Of a stretch of 9,967 nucleotides of DNA, positions 1 through 6,021 are shown in pieces (within the stretch, counting starts at the first letter, position 1; each line of letters begins with the position of its first letter). This stretch comes from DASTHV01 sp035718045 (GTDB lineage: Bacteria; Patescibacteriota; Saccharimonadia; Saccharimonadales; UBA10212), in assembly GCA_035718045.1 (NCBI GenBank), contig DASTHV010000045.1:1-9967 (forward strand). The letters run 5' to 3'. Both the position numbers and the translations under genes were made by a program. The notes below the pieces were generated by a model. It was not told the origin of the DNA. It worked only from the letters and a program-made list of their open reading frames with translations, and searched no databases.

Positions 1-212
1 TTAGGGATGCCGCCTTCGCGGTATTGCAATATGGTGATTATGCAACCATGCAGGATAATTTGTTGAAGCCTTAGGGCGATTATGATGATGACTACCCAGA
101 ACCAAGGTATGAACAGTCCCATCACCAAAATGGCGATAGAAATCAAAAAATGCAGCCAAAACAAAGCTTCGGCCAATATCCTTGTCTGCAGTCGGCGTTT
201 TTGTTTTTTCAT
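1..212 (-). CDS. Small membrane protein, C-terminus cut by window edge
   Basis: Reading the minus strand from an ATG at 212-210 gives 70 uninterrupted codons that run off the left edge of the window. The product begins with a basic stretch (MKKQKRRLQTR). A strongly hydrophobic part follows, with likely membrane segments near residues 16-32 and 34-48, and then a short hydrophobic stretch containing HGCIITILQ and ending ...YREGGIP. The positive N-terminus before the first segment suggests the N-terminus is cytoplasmic. It starts 20 bases after the priA stop on the same strand, so it is probably cotranscribed with priA. No SD is visible. I do not recognise the family. The alternating hydrophobic pattern and the codon use, similar to priA, support a real gene. 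Function is unknown, and nothing shows that it works with PriA. Confidence 0.6.
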   Translation of the reverse strand, partial: MKKQKRRLQTRILAEALFWLHFLISIAILVMGLFIPWFWVVIIIIALRLQQIILHGCIITILQYREGGIP

Positions 213-232
213 TAGCTTAATAATAGCAAAAT

Positions 233-2176
233 CTACAGTAAATCAGCGGGGTCGAGGTCGATTTGCCAGTCTTGGGGGACTAGCCTAGTTAGCTCTAGCA
301 GGTGTTCGCGCTGCTTGCTCTTAACGACTAGCTGGTAGTAAAAGTAGCGGCCGCGGCGGGCATAGAAACTGGGCGTGGGACCAATAATTTCTACTGGCAG
401 GCCGGCCGCGGCCAACTCGGCCTTCAGCTTGTCGCTGGCGTTTTGAGCGCCAACCAGGGTGGCCCGCCGGCAAGTTAGTTTCAGCAGATAGCTGAACGGC
501 GGGAACCGGAATGTCTGGCGCTCGCTCAGCGCGTACTCATAAAATTTCCTAAAGTCGCGCCTGACGGCGGCCTGTATCACCACGCTTTGCGGTTCATACG
601 TCTGGACCACCACCACGCCCTTGGCATGGCCGCGGCCAACCCGGCCAATCACCTGGTATAACAACTGAAAGGTTCGTTCTTCGGCAGTGTAATCGGGCAG
701 GGTCAGCGATGACTCGGCGGACACTATGCCTACCAGGCCCAGTCGGGGCAGATCCAGTCCCTTGGCCAGCAGCTGGGTGCCGACCAAGATATCGATTTTG
801 CCAGCTAGGAGCTCATCGTAAAGCTCGTTAAGCTGTTCGCCGGCGGTGTTATCGCTGTCGAATCGCCGGACGGACTTATCGGGGAACAACTTGGCGACAT
901 GCTCGATCAAGGCTTTGGTGCCGATGGTTTTATAGACGATATCAGTATTCTTGCAGTTGGGGCAGGCCACCGGCGGCGTCTGCTGATAGCCGCAGATATG
1001 ACACTTGGCTAAATGTTGGTCGCCATGGTAAACCAGGCTGACATCGCAGTTGGGGCACAGCAGCTGCCAGCCGCAGACCGTGCATAAAATCACCCGAGCC
1101 GAGCCGCGGCGGTTCAGATAAATCAAGGCTTGTTTTTGGCCGGCCAAGGCGCGGTTGACCTCATCTATTAGCTGTTTCGACAGGAACGGATTGGCTCCAA
1201 AATTGGACTTATCTTTAAGGTCTACCACCTCTGTCTTGACGTCGCTCTGGGCGCCACCCAAAGCCATCTGGCTCATTCGGACGATGGCCGAGCGTTGCTC
1301 GGCCAGATAATAATCGCCGATTGACGGTGTGGCTGTTCCGTAGATTACCTTGGCACCGGTTAGCGCGCCCAGCTGACTGGCCAGGCGCAAGGCGTTATAG
1401 CGTGGTGACTGTTCTTGTTTGTAGGCTGGCTCGTGAGCCTCGTCCACCACAATCAGACCAATCGCGCTAACCGGAGCGAATAACGCCGAGCGCGGCCCAA
1501 TCACTATCTGCGGCTCGGTAGATTCCAGCAGCTTATGCCAAAGCTGTTTACGCTTGGCCACGCTCAGCTGGGAATGCAGCACCACTGGCTTTTGTTTCAG
1601 GTACGACTGTGTGGCTGCCGCCAGTTGAGTTGTCAGCGAAATTTCCGGTGTCAGTAATATCACCGATTTGCCGGCCTGTAGAGTCTGGCGGGCTAACTCC
1701 AAATAAACCCGCGTCTTGCCGCTGCCGGTTTCGCCGTGTAACAGCACGGTAGTGCTGGCGCTGGCTTTTATCTCTTTTATGGCCCGTTTTTGCTCGGCCG
1801 TCAAGGGCGACTGCAGCTCCAGCTGTATTTTATTAATTTGACCAGACTTTTGGCTTTCAGCTTTCAGCTTTAAGCTTGGTTTTACCGGCGCGAACTGACG
1901 CAGTGAATCACTTAAACTAGAAGCGTAATACTCACTCATCCACTGCGCCAACTGCAGGCAGTGATACGGCAAGGGCCTATCACTCAGCCGGGTTTTTATC
2001 TCTTTAGTGGCGAAACTGGGTTTGCCTACCTCGCCAATTATGAAACCGGTGGCCGGTCGATTGCGCAGCGGCACGGTTACCACACTTAAGACCGGCAGTT
2101 CTTCCTCAGAACTATAGGTCAGTGGCCGGTCGCCATGGTATTTACCGTCTGCCAGCAACACCTCATAAAACCTCAT
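233..2176 (-). CDS. priA: Primosomal replication-restart helicase PriA, short form lacking the winged-helix domain
   Basis: PriA is a 3'-5' superfamily 2 DNA helicase that recognises stalled forks and reloads the replicative helicase. The 647-residue product has an N-terminal 3'-DNA-end-binding domain (about 1-98), Walker A GETGSGKT (148-155), DEAH (245-248) and GTATPS (280-285). Eight zinc-binding cysteines lie at 365, 368, 374, 377, 392, 395, 405 and 408, with the spacing typical of PriA. The C-terminal helicase lobe contains QVIGRVGRG (508-516). E. coli PriA has 732 residues with its Walker lysine at 230. Here the lysine is at 154, so nearly all the missing length lies before the helicase core, where the winged-helix domain should be. 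Residues 96-125 look like a bare linker. The start is the first ATG of the frame, no SD is visible, and the gene diverges from the lipase gene at 2317. Assignment as PriA is secure. Confidence 0.97.
   Translation of the reverse strand: MRFYEVLLADGKYHGDRPLTYSSEEELPVLSVVTVPLRNRPATGFIIGEVGKPSFATKEIKTRLSDRPLPYHCLQLAQWMSEYYASSLSDSLRQFAPVKPSLKLKAESQKSGQINKIQLELQSPLTAEQKRAIKEIKASASTTVLLHGETGSGKTRVYLELARQTLQAGKSVILLTPEISLTTQLAAATQSYLKQKPVVLHSQLSVAKRKQLWHKLLESTEPQIVIGPRSALFAPVSAIGLIVVDEAHEPAYKQEQSPRYNALRLASQLGALTGAKVIYGTATPSIGDYYLAEQRSAIVRMSQMALGGAQSDVKTEVVDLKDKSNFGANPFLSKQLIDEVNRALAGQKQALIYLNRRGSARVILCTVCGWQLLCPNCDVSLVYHGDQHLAKCHICGYQQTPPVACPNCKNTDIVYKTIGTKALIEHVAKLFPDKSVRRFDSDNTAGEQLNELYDELLAGKIDILVGTQLLAKGLDLPRLGLVGIVSAESSLTLPDYTAEERTFQLLYQVIGRVGRGHAKGVVVVQTYEPQSVVIQAAVRRDFRKFYEYALSERQTFRFPPFSYLLKLTCRRATLVGAQNASDKLKAELAAAGLPVEIIGPTPSFYARRGRYFYYQLVVKSKQREHLLELTRLVPQDWQIDLDPADLL
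1852..1879 (+). repeat. Heptamer repeat inside priA (AGCTTTC type)
   Basis: Four consecutive 7-base units are seen on the plus strand: GGCTTTC (1852-1858), AGCTTTC (1859-1865), AGCTTTA (1866-1872) and AGCTTGG (1873-1879). They fall in the linker of priA, around residues 100-109, where they encode part of SLKLKAESQ on the minus strand. Fifteen bases, 1857-1871, are identical to 8374-8388 in the ftsA-ftsZ intergenic repeat. Three heptamers equal seven codons, so gain or loss of three units keeps the reading frame. Confidence 0.7.
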
Positions 2177-2180
2177 AACT

Positions 2181-2243
2181 ACATTTTACATTTACCAATT
2201 TACATTTCATATTTATTTAACATTTACCCATTACTAACTAATA
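2181..2243. repeat. AT-rich degenerate heptamer repeat in the priA/lipase divergent region
   Basis: Five in-phase 7-base units are visible: ACATTTT (2181), ACATTTA (2188), CCAATTT (2195), ACATTTC (2202) and ATATTTA (2209). Further related but phase-shifted copies continue to about 2243 (for example ACATTTA at 2220-2226). The array begins four bases upstream of the priA start codon and occupies about half of the 140-base divergent region. I found no convincing promoter for either flanking gene here. The sequence is simple, so the periodicity could be partly compositional. Confidence 0.5.
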
Positions 2244-2316
2244 GCACGCGGATGCTTGCAAATCTAAAGCTCTTAAGTTAGCAAAAAGCTTCTGCTTTAA
2301 ATCAATTTTTATTAGA

Positions 2317-3282
2317 ATGAAATCAACCATGCCATCCGCCCTAGAAGTTTTAAACAGCAGAGCAAAACAGAAAAAACGTACCGGTACTTACAAGGATAGC
2401 TATAAACTGGCCTTAGCCGTAGAGGGCGGCGGCATGATGGGTGTTATATCGGCCGGCATGCTTTTGGCCATCAATGATCTTGAACTACTTGACCTTTTTG
2501 ACGTATACGTAGGGAGCAGCTCAGGAAGCATAAATCTCGCTTATATATTGGGGGAATACCCTGAAGAAGGGCTGAGTGTTTATTATGACCATCTTATTAA
2601 TCATAAGCATGTGGACTCATTTCGATTGGTGAAGGGCGAATACGCAATCGACTTAAAAGGTCTAGAGAGAATAATGAAAAAAGTAATTCCGTCGCCAATT
2701 CCTAATATATTAAAGAATTATAAAGATAAATATTTTATCACTACCACCCGGATTAAGCCGGTCGAGGGTATATTGATTTCTGCGGGGGAAGCTAACAAGG
2801 ACCTCCTAAATTATCTGATAGCGGGAGCTACCATACCCTATATAGATGGCTCCCCACGAACAATCAATAAGACTAAGTATTGTGATGGTGGCTTTGCGTA
2901 TCCCGATTTAAGAATGGCAGCTCTTGAATTAGATTCTACTCATCTTTTTATTCTTAGTACGCAGCCGGGTAACAAGAAAATGGCAAGATATGATGATTTT
3001 AGAAGCAGGACTTATAAAACATTATTGTCTGGAAGGTACAAAAACTTACAGAAATTCTGGATAGAACGCTTGGAAGCTGAAAAAGTACTATTAAATGGAT
3101 CTGAAATATTTATTAGTCAAATAAATTCTCATCAAGTTACCGTACACCACAACCAACATAAGGTCGGCAACTTCAGTAAAGATCAATGGATTTTGGTTGA
3201 TGGCGCTCGGAAAGGCTATGAAGCAGTGGTTAAAATGTTCATTAAAGAGGCTACAGTCGGCCTAGTCCCCGAAATCCTCTAG
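2317..3282 (+). CDS. Patatin-like phospholipase / acyl hydrolase
   Basis: Patatin-family enzymes are lipid acyl hydrolases that use a Ser-Asp dyad. This 321-residue protein shows the oxyanion-hole motif EGGGMMG (36-42), the nucleophile elbow GSSSG (66-70, predicted nucleophile Ser68) and the catalytic Asp in DGG (190-192), all in the expected order. EGGGM is the form found in the bacterial YjjU-type branch rather than plant patatins. There is no signal peptide or membrane segment, so a cytoplasmic or membrane-peripheral enzyme is likely; the substrate cannot be inferred. The gene is noticeably AT-rich and uses many AGA/AGG arginine codons, unlike priA or ftsZ, which suggests a different history or weaker expression. 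The ATG at 2317 is used; a second ATG at 2329 is possible. Neither has a clear SD. Confidence 0.9.
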   Translation: MKSTMPSALEVLNSRAKQKKRTGTYKDSYKLALAVEGGGMMGVISAGMLLAINDLELLDLFDVYVGSSSGSINLAYILGEYPEEGLSVYYDHLINHKHVDSFRLVKGEYAIDLKGLERIMKKVIPSPIPNILKNYKDKYFITTTRIKPVEGILISAGEANKDLLNYLIAGATIPYIDGSPRTINKTKYCDGGFAYPDLRMAALELDSTHLFILSTQPGNKKMARYDDFRSRTYKTLLSGRYKNLQKFWIERLEAEKVLLNGSEIFISQINSHQVTVHHNQHKVGNFSKDQWILVDGARKGYEAVVKMFIKEATVGLVPEIL

Positions 3283-3303
3283 CCTCTATACTAAAGCGGC
3301 CTG

Positions 3304-3333
3304 TTGCAAATGTTGTGGATAATAGTCTATACT
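3304..3333 (+). promoter_or_regulatory. Sigma70-type promoter of the winged-helix gene
   Basis: TTGCAA (3304-3309) and TATACT (3328-3333) are separated by 18 bases. Transcription would start near 3340, giving a leader of about 23 bases before the ATG at 3363. An AAGGG at 3343-3347 might be a weak SD, but its distance to the ATG (15 bases) is long. The spacer contains a DnaA-box sequence. Confidence 0.6.
3314..3322 (-). promoter_or_regulatory. Perfect DnaA-box sequence between -35 and -10
   Basis: On the minus strand these nine bases read TTATCCACA, an exact match to the high-affinity DnaA box. The box sits wholly in the spacer between the -35 (3304-3309) and -10 (3328-3333) elements of the promoter for the winged-helix gene, so bound DnaA would block RNA polymerase. 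It is a single box with no cluster, so this is not an origin. A chance match is possible. Confidence 0.45.
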
Positions 3334-3362
3334 AGACGTTGTAAGGGAAACAATAAGCGTTT

Positions 3363-3671
3363 ATGTTAGACACGTTTATCACTAGCCGTGTGCGCCGCAA
3401 AATCATAGTGGTGTACGCCAAATATCCAGACTTTAAGACGCACGTCCGCGGCTTAGCTAAGCTTATTAAAGAGGATGCCGGCAATATTCAGCGCGAGCTG
3501 AAGCGATTAGAGAAGATTGGTTTTTTAATCAGCGAACGCCAAAGCAACACCAAGATTTATTACACCAACAAGCAATTTCCGATCTTTAAAGAACTGCAAA
3601 GCATCGTCTTAAAATCACAGCGCGCCTCCGCTAATAAGCGCGCTCAAAACCAACCGCCTCGCCCTCAGTGA
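3363..3671 (+). CDS. Small winged-helix DNA-binding protein (ArsR/MarR-like)
   Basis: This 102-residue protein is probably a transcription regulator. It begins MLDTFITSRVRRKII, a start typical of small winged-helix regulators. A helix-turn-helix spans about residues 27-55 (HVRGLAKLIKEDAGNIQREL then KRLEKIGFL), and a wing follows at 56-70 (ISERQSNTKIYYTNK). After the core (QFPIFKELQSIV) comes a basic, proline-ending tail of about 18 residues that is likely disordered. No metal-sensing cysteines are present, so it is not a classical ArsR metal sensor. It has its own promoter at 3304-3333 and is followed 65 bases later by rpsU, which also has its own promoter. The target genes and ligand are unknown. 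Confidence 0.8.
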   Translation: MLDTFITSRVRRKIIVVYAKYPDFKTHVRGLAKLIKEDAGNIQRELKRLEKIGFLISERQSNTKIYYTNKQFPIFKELQSIVLKSQRASANKRAQNQPPRPQ

Positions 3672-3699
3672 CAGCAAACCTTAAGATCCAGTATTTAAA

Positions 3700-3728
3700 T
3701 TGCATTATTACCTCTGTTAGGTTAAAAT
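3700..3728 (+). promoter_or_regulatory. Promoter of the rpsU-yqeY-adk-map operon
   Basis: TTGCAT (3700-3705) and TAAAAT (3723-3728) are separated by 17 bases. The predicted transcription start, about seven bases past the -10, falls at about 3735, one to two bases before the rpsU ATG at 3737. This geometry implies a leaderless or near-leaderless message. The -10 is a good match; the -35 shares only TTG with the consensus. Confidence 0.6.
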
Positions 3729-3736
3729 AGTCTGCG

Positions 3737-3949
3737 ATGATACAGGTTACCAAGAAAGATTCCAAGGAATCGGTGGAGAACTTGCTGCGCCGCTTTAATC
3801 GTAAGGTGCAGCAGTCGGGTGTTTTGGCTACCGCTAAGCAGGCCCAGTATTTTGAGAAGCCGCTCAGCAAGAGTGATCGCCGCGCCAAAGCCATTGTTCG
3901 CAAGGCCCGCAAGGCTGACAAGATAAGAAAACTGAAGCTAGGTAGATAA
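3737..3949 (+). CDS. rpsU: 30S ribosomal protein bS21
   Basis: The 70-residue product matches bS21 in length and layout. The conserved N-terminal region (IQVTKKDSKESVENLLRRF) is followed by NRKVQQSGVL, the segment KQAQYFEKP, and a strongly basic C-terminal helix (SKSDRRAKAIVRKARKADKI). bS21 binds the small-subunit platform near the 3' end of 16S rRNA and takes part in translation initiation. It is first in a tight operon: the stop codon is followed directly by the yqeY ATG with no intervening base. The rpsU-yqeY order is common in bacteria. The promoter at 3700-3728 would start transcription almost at the ATG, so the gene has no room for an SD. Confidence 0.95.
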   Translation: MIQVTKKDSKESVENLLRRFNRKVQQSGVLATAKQAQYFEKPLSKSDRRAKAIVRKARKADKIRKLKLGR

Positions 3950-4402
3950 ATGAGTATCCAGGGCTTGATAGAAAGCGATCTGAAGACCGCCTTGCTTGGC
4001 GGTGACAAGCTAAAGGCCGAAACTCTGCGCGGTCTTAAAAGCGCCTTGCTGAACGAGGCCATTTCCGAGGGCGCCCGCGACAGCGGCCTTTCCGACGATC
4101 AGGTCCAAAAAGTACTGGGCCGCGAAGCCAAAAAGCGCACCGAGGCCGCCGAGCTTTATGAAAAGGGCGGCTCGCTGGAGCGCGCCGAAAAAGAGCTGGC
4201 CGAAAAGGCCCTTATAGAACAATATCTGCCCGAGCAGATGGACGATGGTGAAGTGGCCAAAATCGTTGATGAAGAAATAACCAAGGCCGGCGACATAACC
4301 ATAAAAGACATGGGTCGGATTATCGGCGCCGTACGCACTCGTACAAACGGCCAGGCTGATGGCTCGACCATCGCCAGATTGGTCAAAGAGAGAATAAAAT
4401 AA
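3950..4402 (+). CDS. yqeY: YqeY/GatB C-terminal-like domain protein
   Basis: This 150-residue protein is a standalone YqeY-family member, related to the C-terminal tRNA-binding region of the amidotransferase subunit GatB. Recognisable blocks are LKAETLRGLKSALLNEAI (21-38), REAKKRTEAAELYEKGG (58-74), YLPEQM (92-97), MGRIIGAV (121-128) and GQADGS (134-139). The length is the usual one for the family. Its exact function is not settled; a role linked to tRNA or translation is inferred from the domain and from its position beside rpsU. The ATG follows the rpsU stop directly, with only a weak AGG seven bases before it, so translational coupling is likely. Confidence 0.93.
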   Translation: MSIQGLIESDLKTALLGGDKLKAETLRGLKSALLNEAISEGARDSGLSDDQVQKVLGREAKKRTEAAELYEKGGSLERAEKELAEKALIEQYLPEQMDDGEVAKIVDEEITKAGDITIKDMGRIIGAVRTRTNGQADGSTIARLVKERIK

Positions 4403-4403
4403 G

Positions 4404-4943
4404 ATGATAATTATTCTTGGCACACCAGGGGCGGGCAAAACCACACAAACTCGTCTCTTGGCTGAATATCGCCATTGCAAATGGTTTTCTATGGGCGAGC
4501 TTATCCGCCAGCACGCCACCGGTCAAGCCAGAAAAGATATGTTGGCCGGCAAGATAATCGATGACCAAACCACCATGCAAATCCTTGAAAAAGCCCTATC
4601 GGCGATTAACGTCCCCGCGGACGGCTGCGTGTTTGAAGGCAACCCGCGCAGTATTCCTCAAGCTAGATGGTGGCTCAAGCAGGTTAAAGACGGCAAATTC
4701 CAAATCCGCGCCGTAGTTCATCTGGTAGCCGACCCCAAAATCGCCGCCGAGCGGATGAGCCAGCGCGGCCGTCTGGACGACCACGACGATAACGTGGTAG
4801 AAGAACGCTTTGCCGAGTACAACCGCACTATTACTCCGATCCTTAATTATCTTAAAGAACACGGCGTCAAGGTGCACGAAATAGACGCTAACGGTACAAT
4901 AGAAGAAGTGTCAAAAAGAATTCACCAAGATCTAGGGATTTAA
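4404..4943 (+). CDS. adk: Adenylate kinase family nucleoside-monophosphate kinase, short-lid form
   Basis: It catalyses phosphoryl transfer from ATP to a nucleoside monophosphate, most likely AMP. The 179-residue product has the P-loop GTPGAGKT (6-13) and the NMP-binding motif SMGELIRQ (29-36). FEGNPRSIPQA (77-87) corresponds to the usual DGFPR-x-x-x-QA, and RGRLDDHDDNVVEERFAEY (121-139) is a short lid with no cysteines, so no zinc lid. Two positions differ from the usual adenylate kinase: SMG instead of STG, and GNPR instead of GFPR, so preference for AMP over UMP or CMP is not certain. The gene starts one base after yqeY and ends three bases before map. An adk-map pair usually follows secY in a ribosomal-protein operon, but here it has joined rpsU-yqeY. 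Confidence 0.85.
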   Translation: MIIILGTPGAGKTTQTRLLAEYRHCKWFSMGELIRQHATGQARKDMLAGKIIDDQTTMQILEKALSAINVPADGCVFEGNPRSIPQARWWLKQVKDGKFQIRAVVHLVADPKIAAERMSQRGRLDDHDDNVVEERFAEYNRTITPILNYLKEHGVKVHEIDANGTIEEVSKRIHQDLGI

Positions 4944-4946
4944 TTA

Positions 4947-5699
4947 GTGCGCGCCAAGACCCCTGCGGACTTAGAGAACATGCGCGCCGGCGGCAAGCTG
5001 CTGGCCGCTATTCTGGCTGATTTGGCCGGCCGGGTTAAACCAGGCCTCACCCCTAGAGAATTAGCCGCCTATGCCGCCGCCCAAATCAAGGAAAAAGACA
5101 TGCAACCGGTAGTACTGGGCTACGATGGTTTCCCCGATGTAATTTGTATTTCGGTCAACAATGCCATCGTTCACGGCATTCCTACCAACCAGCCGATTCG
5201 CCAGGGTGACTTGGTCAAGCTGGACTTAACTCTGGGCTACAGGGGCATGATTAACGATTCGGCGGTGACTGTATTAGCCGGCGGCCACGGGTCGGCCGGC
5301 GTCCAGCGTCTGCTGGACGGCACCAAAGCTGCGCTGGACGCCGGCATCGCTGCCATCAAAGGCGAAGGCACCAGGGTAGGTGACATCAGCCAAGCCGTCC
5401 AAGACGTTTTAGAAAAAGAATACAAGCTGGGCGTCATCCGCGAGCTGGTAGGGCACGGTGTAGGCTATGAAATCCATGAGTCGCCCAATATCCCCAACTA
5501 TGGCGTGGCCGGCACTGGTCCGGTGCTGCACGCCGGCATGACCATCGCCATAGAACCGATGGCCTGTTTGGGTGATTGGCACATCGCCTTCGCCAAAGAC
5601 AAAAGCACTATCATCATGAAAGATGGCTCGTTGGGCGCCCACTTCGAACACACCGTCTTAATCACCGAAGACGGCTGCGAAATTTTTACGCTTGCCTAG
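4947..5699 (+). CDS. map: Methionine aminopeptidase, type I
   Basis: MetAP removes the initiator methionine from nascent cytoplasmic proteins. The 250-residue protein shows all five metal ligands: Asp93 (KLDLT), Asp104 (INDSA), His170 (VGHGVG), Glu203 (AIEPM) and Glu234 (HFEHT). It also has the substrate-pocket histidines His76 (IVHGIP) and His177 (EIHES). These match the numbering of E. coli MetAP closely. It has no N-terminal extension, zinc finger or type II insert. Translation is predicted to start at GTG 4947, three bases after the adk stop; AGGGA at 4934-4938 could be a weak SD eight bases upstream. Upstream in-frame starts would lie inside adk, so this start is favoured. Confidence 0.97.
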   Translation: MRAKTPADLENMRAGGKLLAAILADLAGRVKPGLTPRELAAYAAAQIKEKDMQPVVLGYDGFPDVICISVNNAIVHGIPTNQPIRQGDLVKLDLTLGYRGMINDSAVTVLAGGHGSAGVQRLLDGTKAALDAGIAAIKGEGTRVGDISQAVQDVLEKEYKLGVIRELVGHGVGYEIHESPNIPNYGVAGTGPVLHAGMTIAIEPMACLGDWHIAFAKDKSTIIMKDGSLGAHFEHTVLITEDGCEIFTLA

Positions 5700-5702
5700 A
5701 AA

Positions 5703-5966
5703 ATGGAATCAAATCCAGCGTCAGAAGGGGGCGTTTATGGAAGTTTTCTGGCAACCCAGGCGCGCCTGGATATTCTTAGACGCTTAACTTTAGAGTTCGC
5801 CGGCGTAACCTTAGAAGAAATCCCTACCAAGAATCCGGATGACTTCCAAGTCGGTATTAGACTAGGTTTCGCCAGCGAAGACCAAATCGAACCCTTTTAT
5901 GCCCGGATGTTTAGCCTGCACCGCCAGGACAGTGCCAATAAGCTGGAACCGCCCGCCACCGGTTGA
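5703..5966 (+). CDS. Small hypothetical protein, last gene of the rpsU-map operon
   Basis: The 87-residue soluble protein begins three bases after the map stop and is almost certainly cotranscribed. Its middle (about 14-45) looks helical: SFLATQARLDILRRLTLEFAG, then VTLEEIPTKNPDDF. A segment with alternating hydrophobic residues (QVGIRLGF) follows, then an acidic part and a proline-rich end. It has no cysteines, signal peptide or membrane segment. I do not recognise the family. Codon use is like that of the upstream genes and its frame is GC-rich like map, which supports coding. Its stop codon lies within the -35 element of the next promoter. Confidence 0.7.
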   Translation: MESNPASEGGVYGSFLATQARLDILRRLTLEFAGVTLEEIPTKNPDDFQVGIRLGFASEDQIEPFYARMFSLHRQDSANKLEPPATG

Positions 5967-5991
5967 CTTTTTAGCATAAGTGTGATATACT
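5963..5991 (+). promoter_or_regulatory. Strong extended -10 promoter of the 6022 gene
   Basis: TTGACT (5963-5968), 17 bases, then TATACT (5986-5991), preceded by TG at 5983-5984 in the extended -10 position. This is the best sigma70-type promoter in the window. Its -35 overlaps the TGA stop of the preceding gene. Transcription would begin near 5998, giving an A-rich leader of about 24 bases without an SD. Confidence 0.8.
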
Positions 5992-6021
5992 GCTCTCGAG
6001 TTCAAAAAACAAAAAAATAAT

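Noticed and set aside
82..288. Plus-strand open frame of 68 codons at the left edge
   Set aside because: It overlaps the better minus-strand membrane-protein frame and the end of priA, and has no coherent features.
3619..3644. Hairpin AGCGCG/CGCGCT as terminator of the winged-helix gene
   Set aside because: It lies within the coding sequence, has a 14-base loop and no T-run after it.
3631..4062. Minus-strand open frame of 143 codons over rpsU
   Set aside because: Antisense to bS21; the product is a low-complexity Leu/Ser/Arg sequence that mirrors the basic bS21 codons.
4010..4519. Minus-strand open frame of 169 codons across yqeY and adk
   Set aside because: Antisense to two well-supported genes, no recognisable motif, and it would break up a tight operon.
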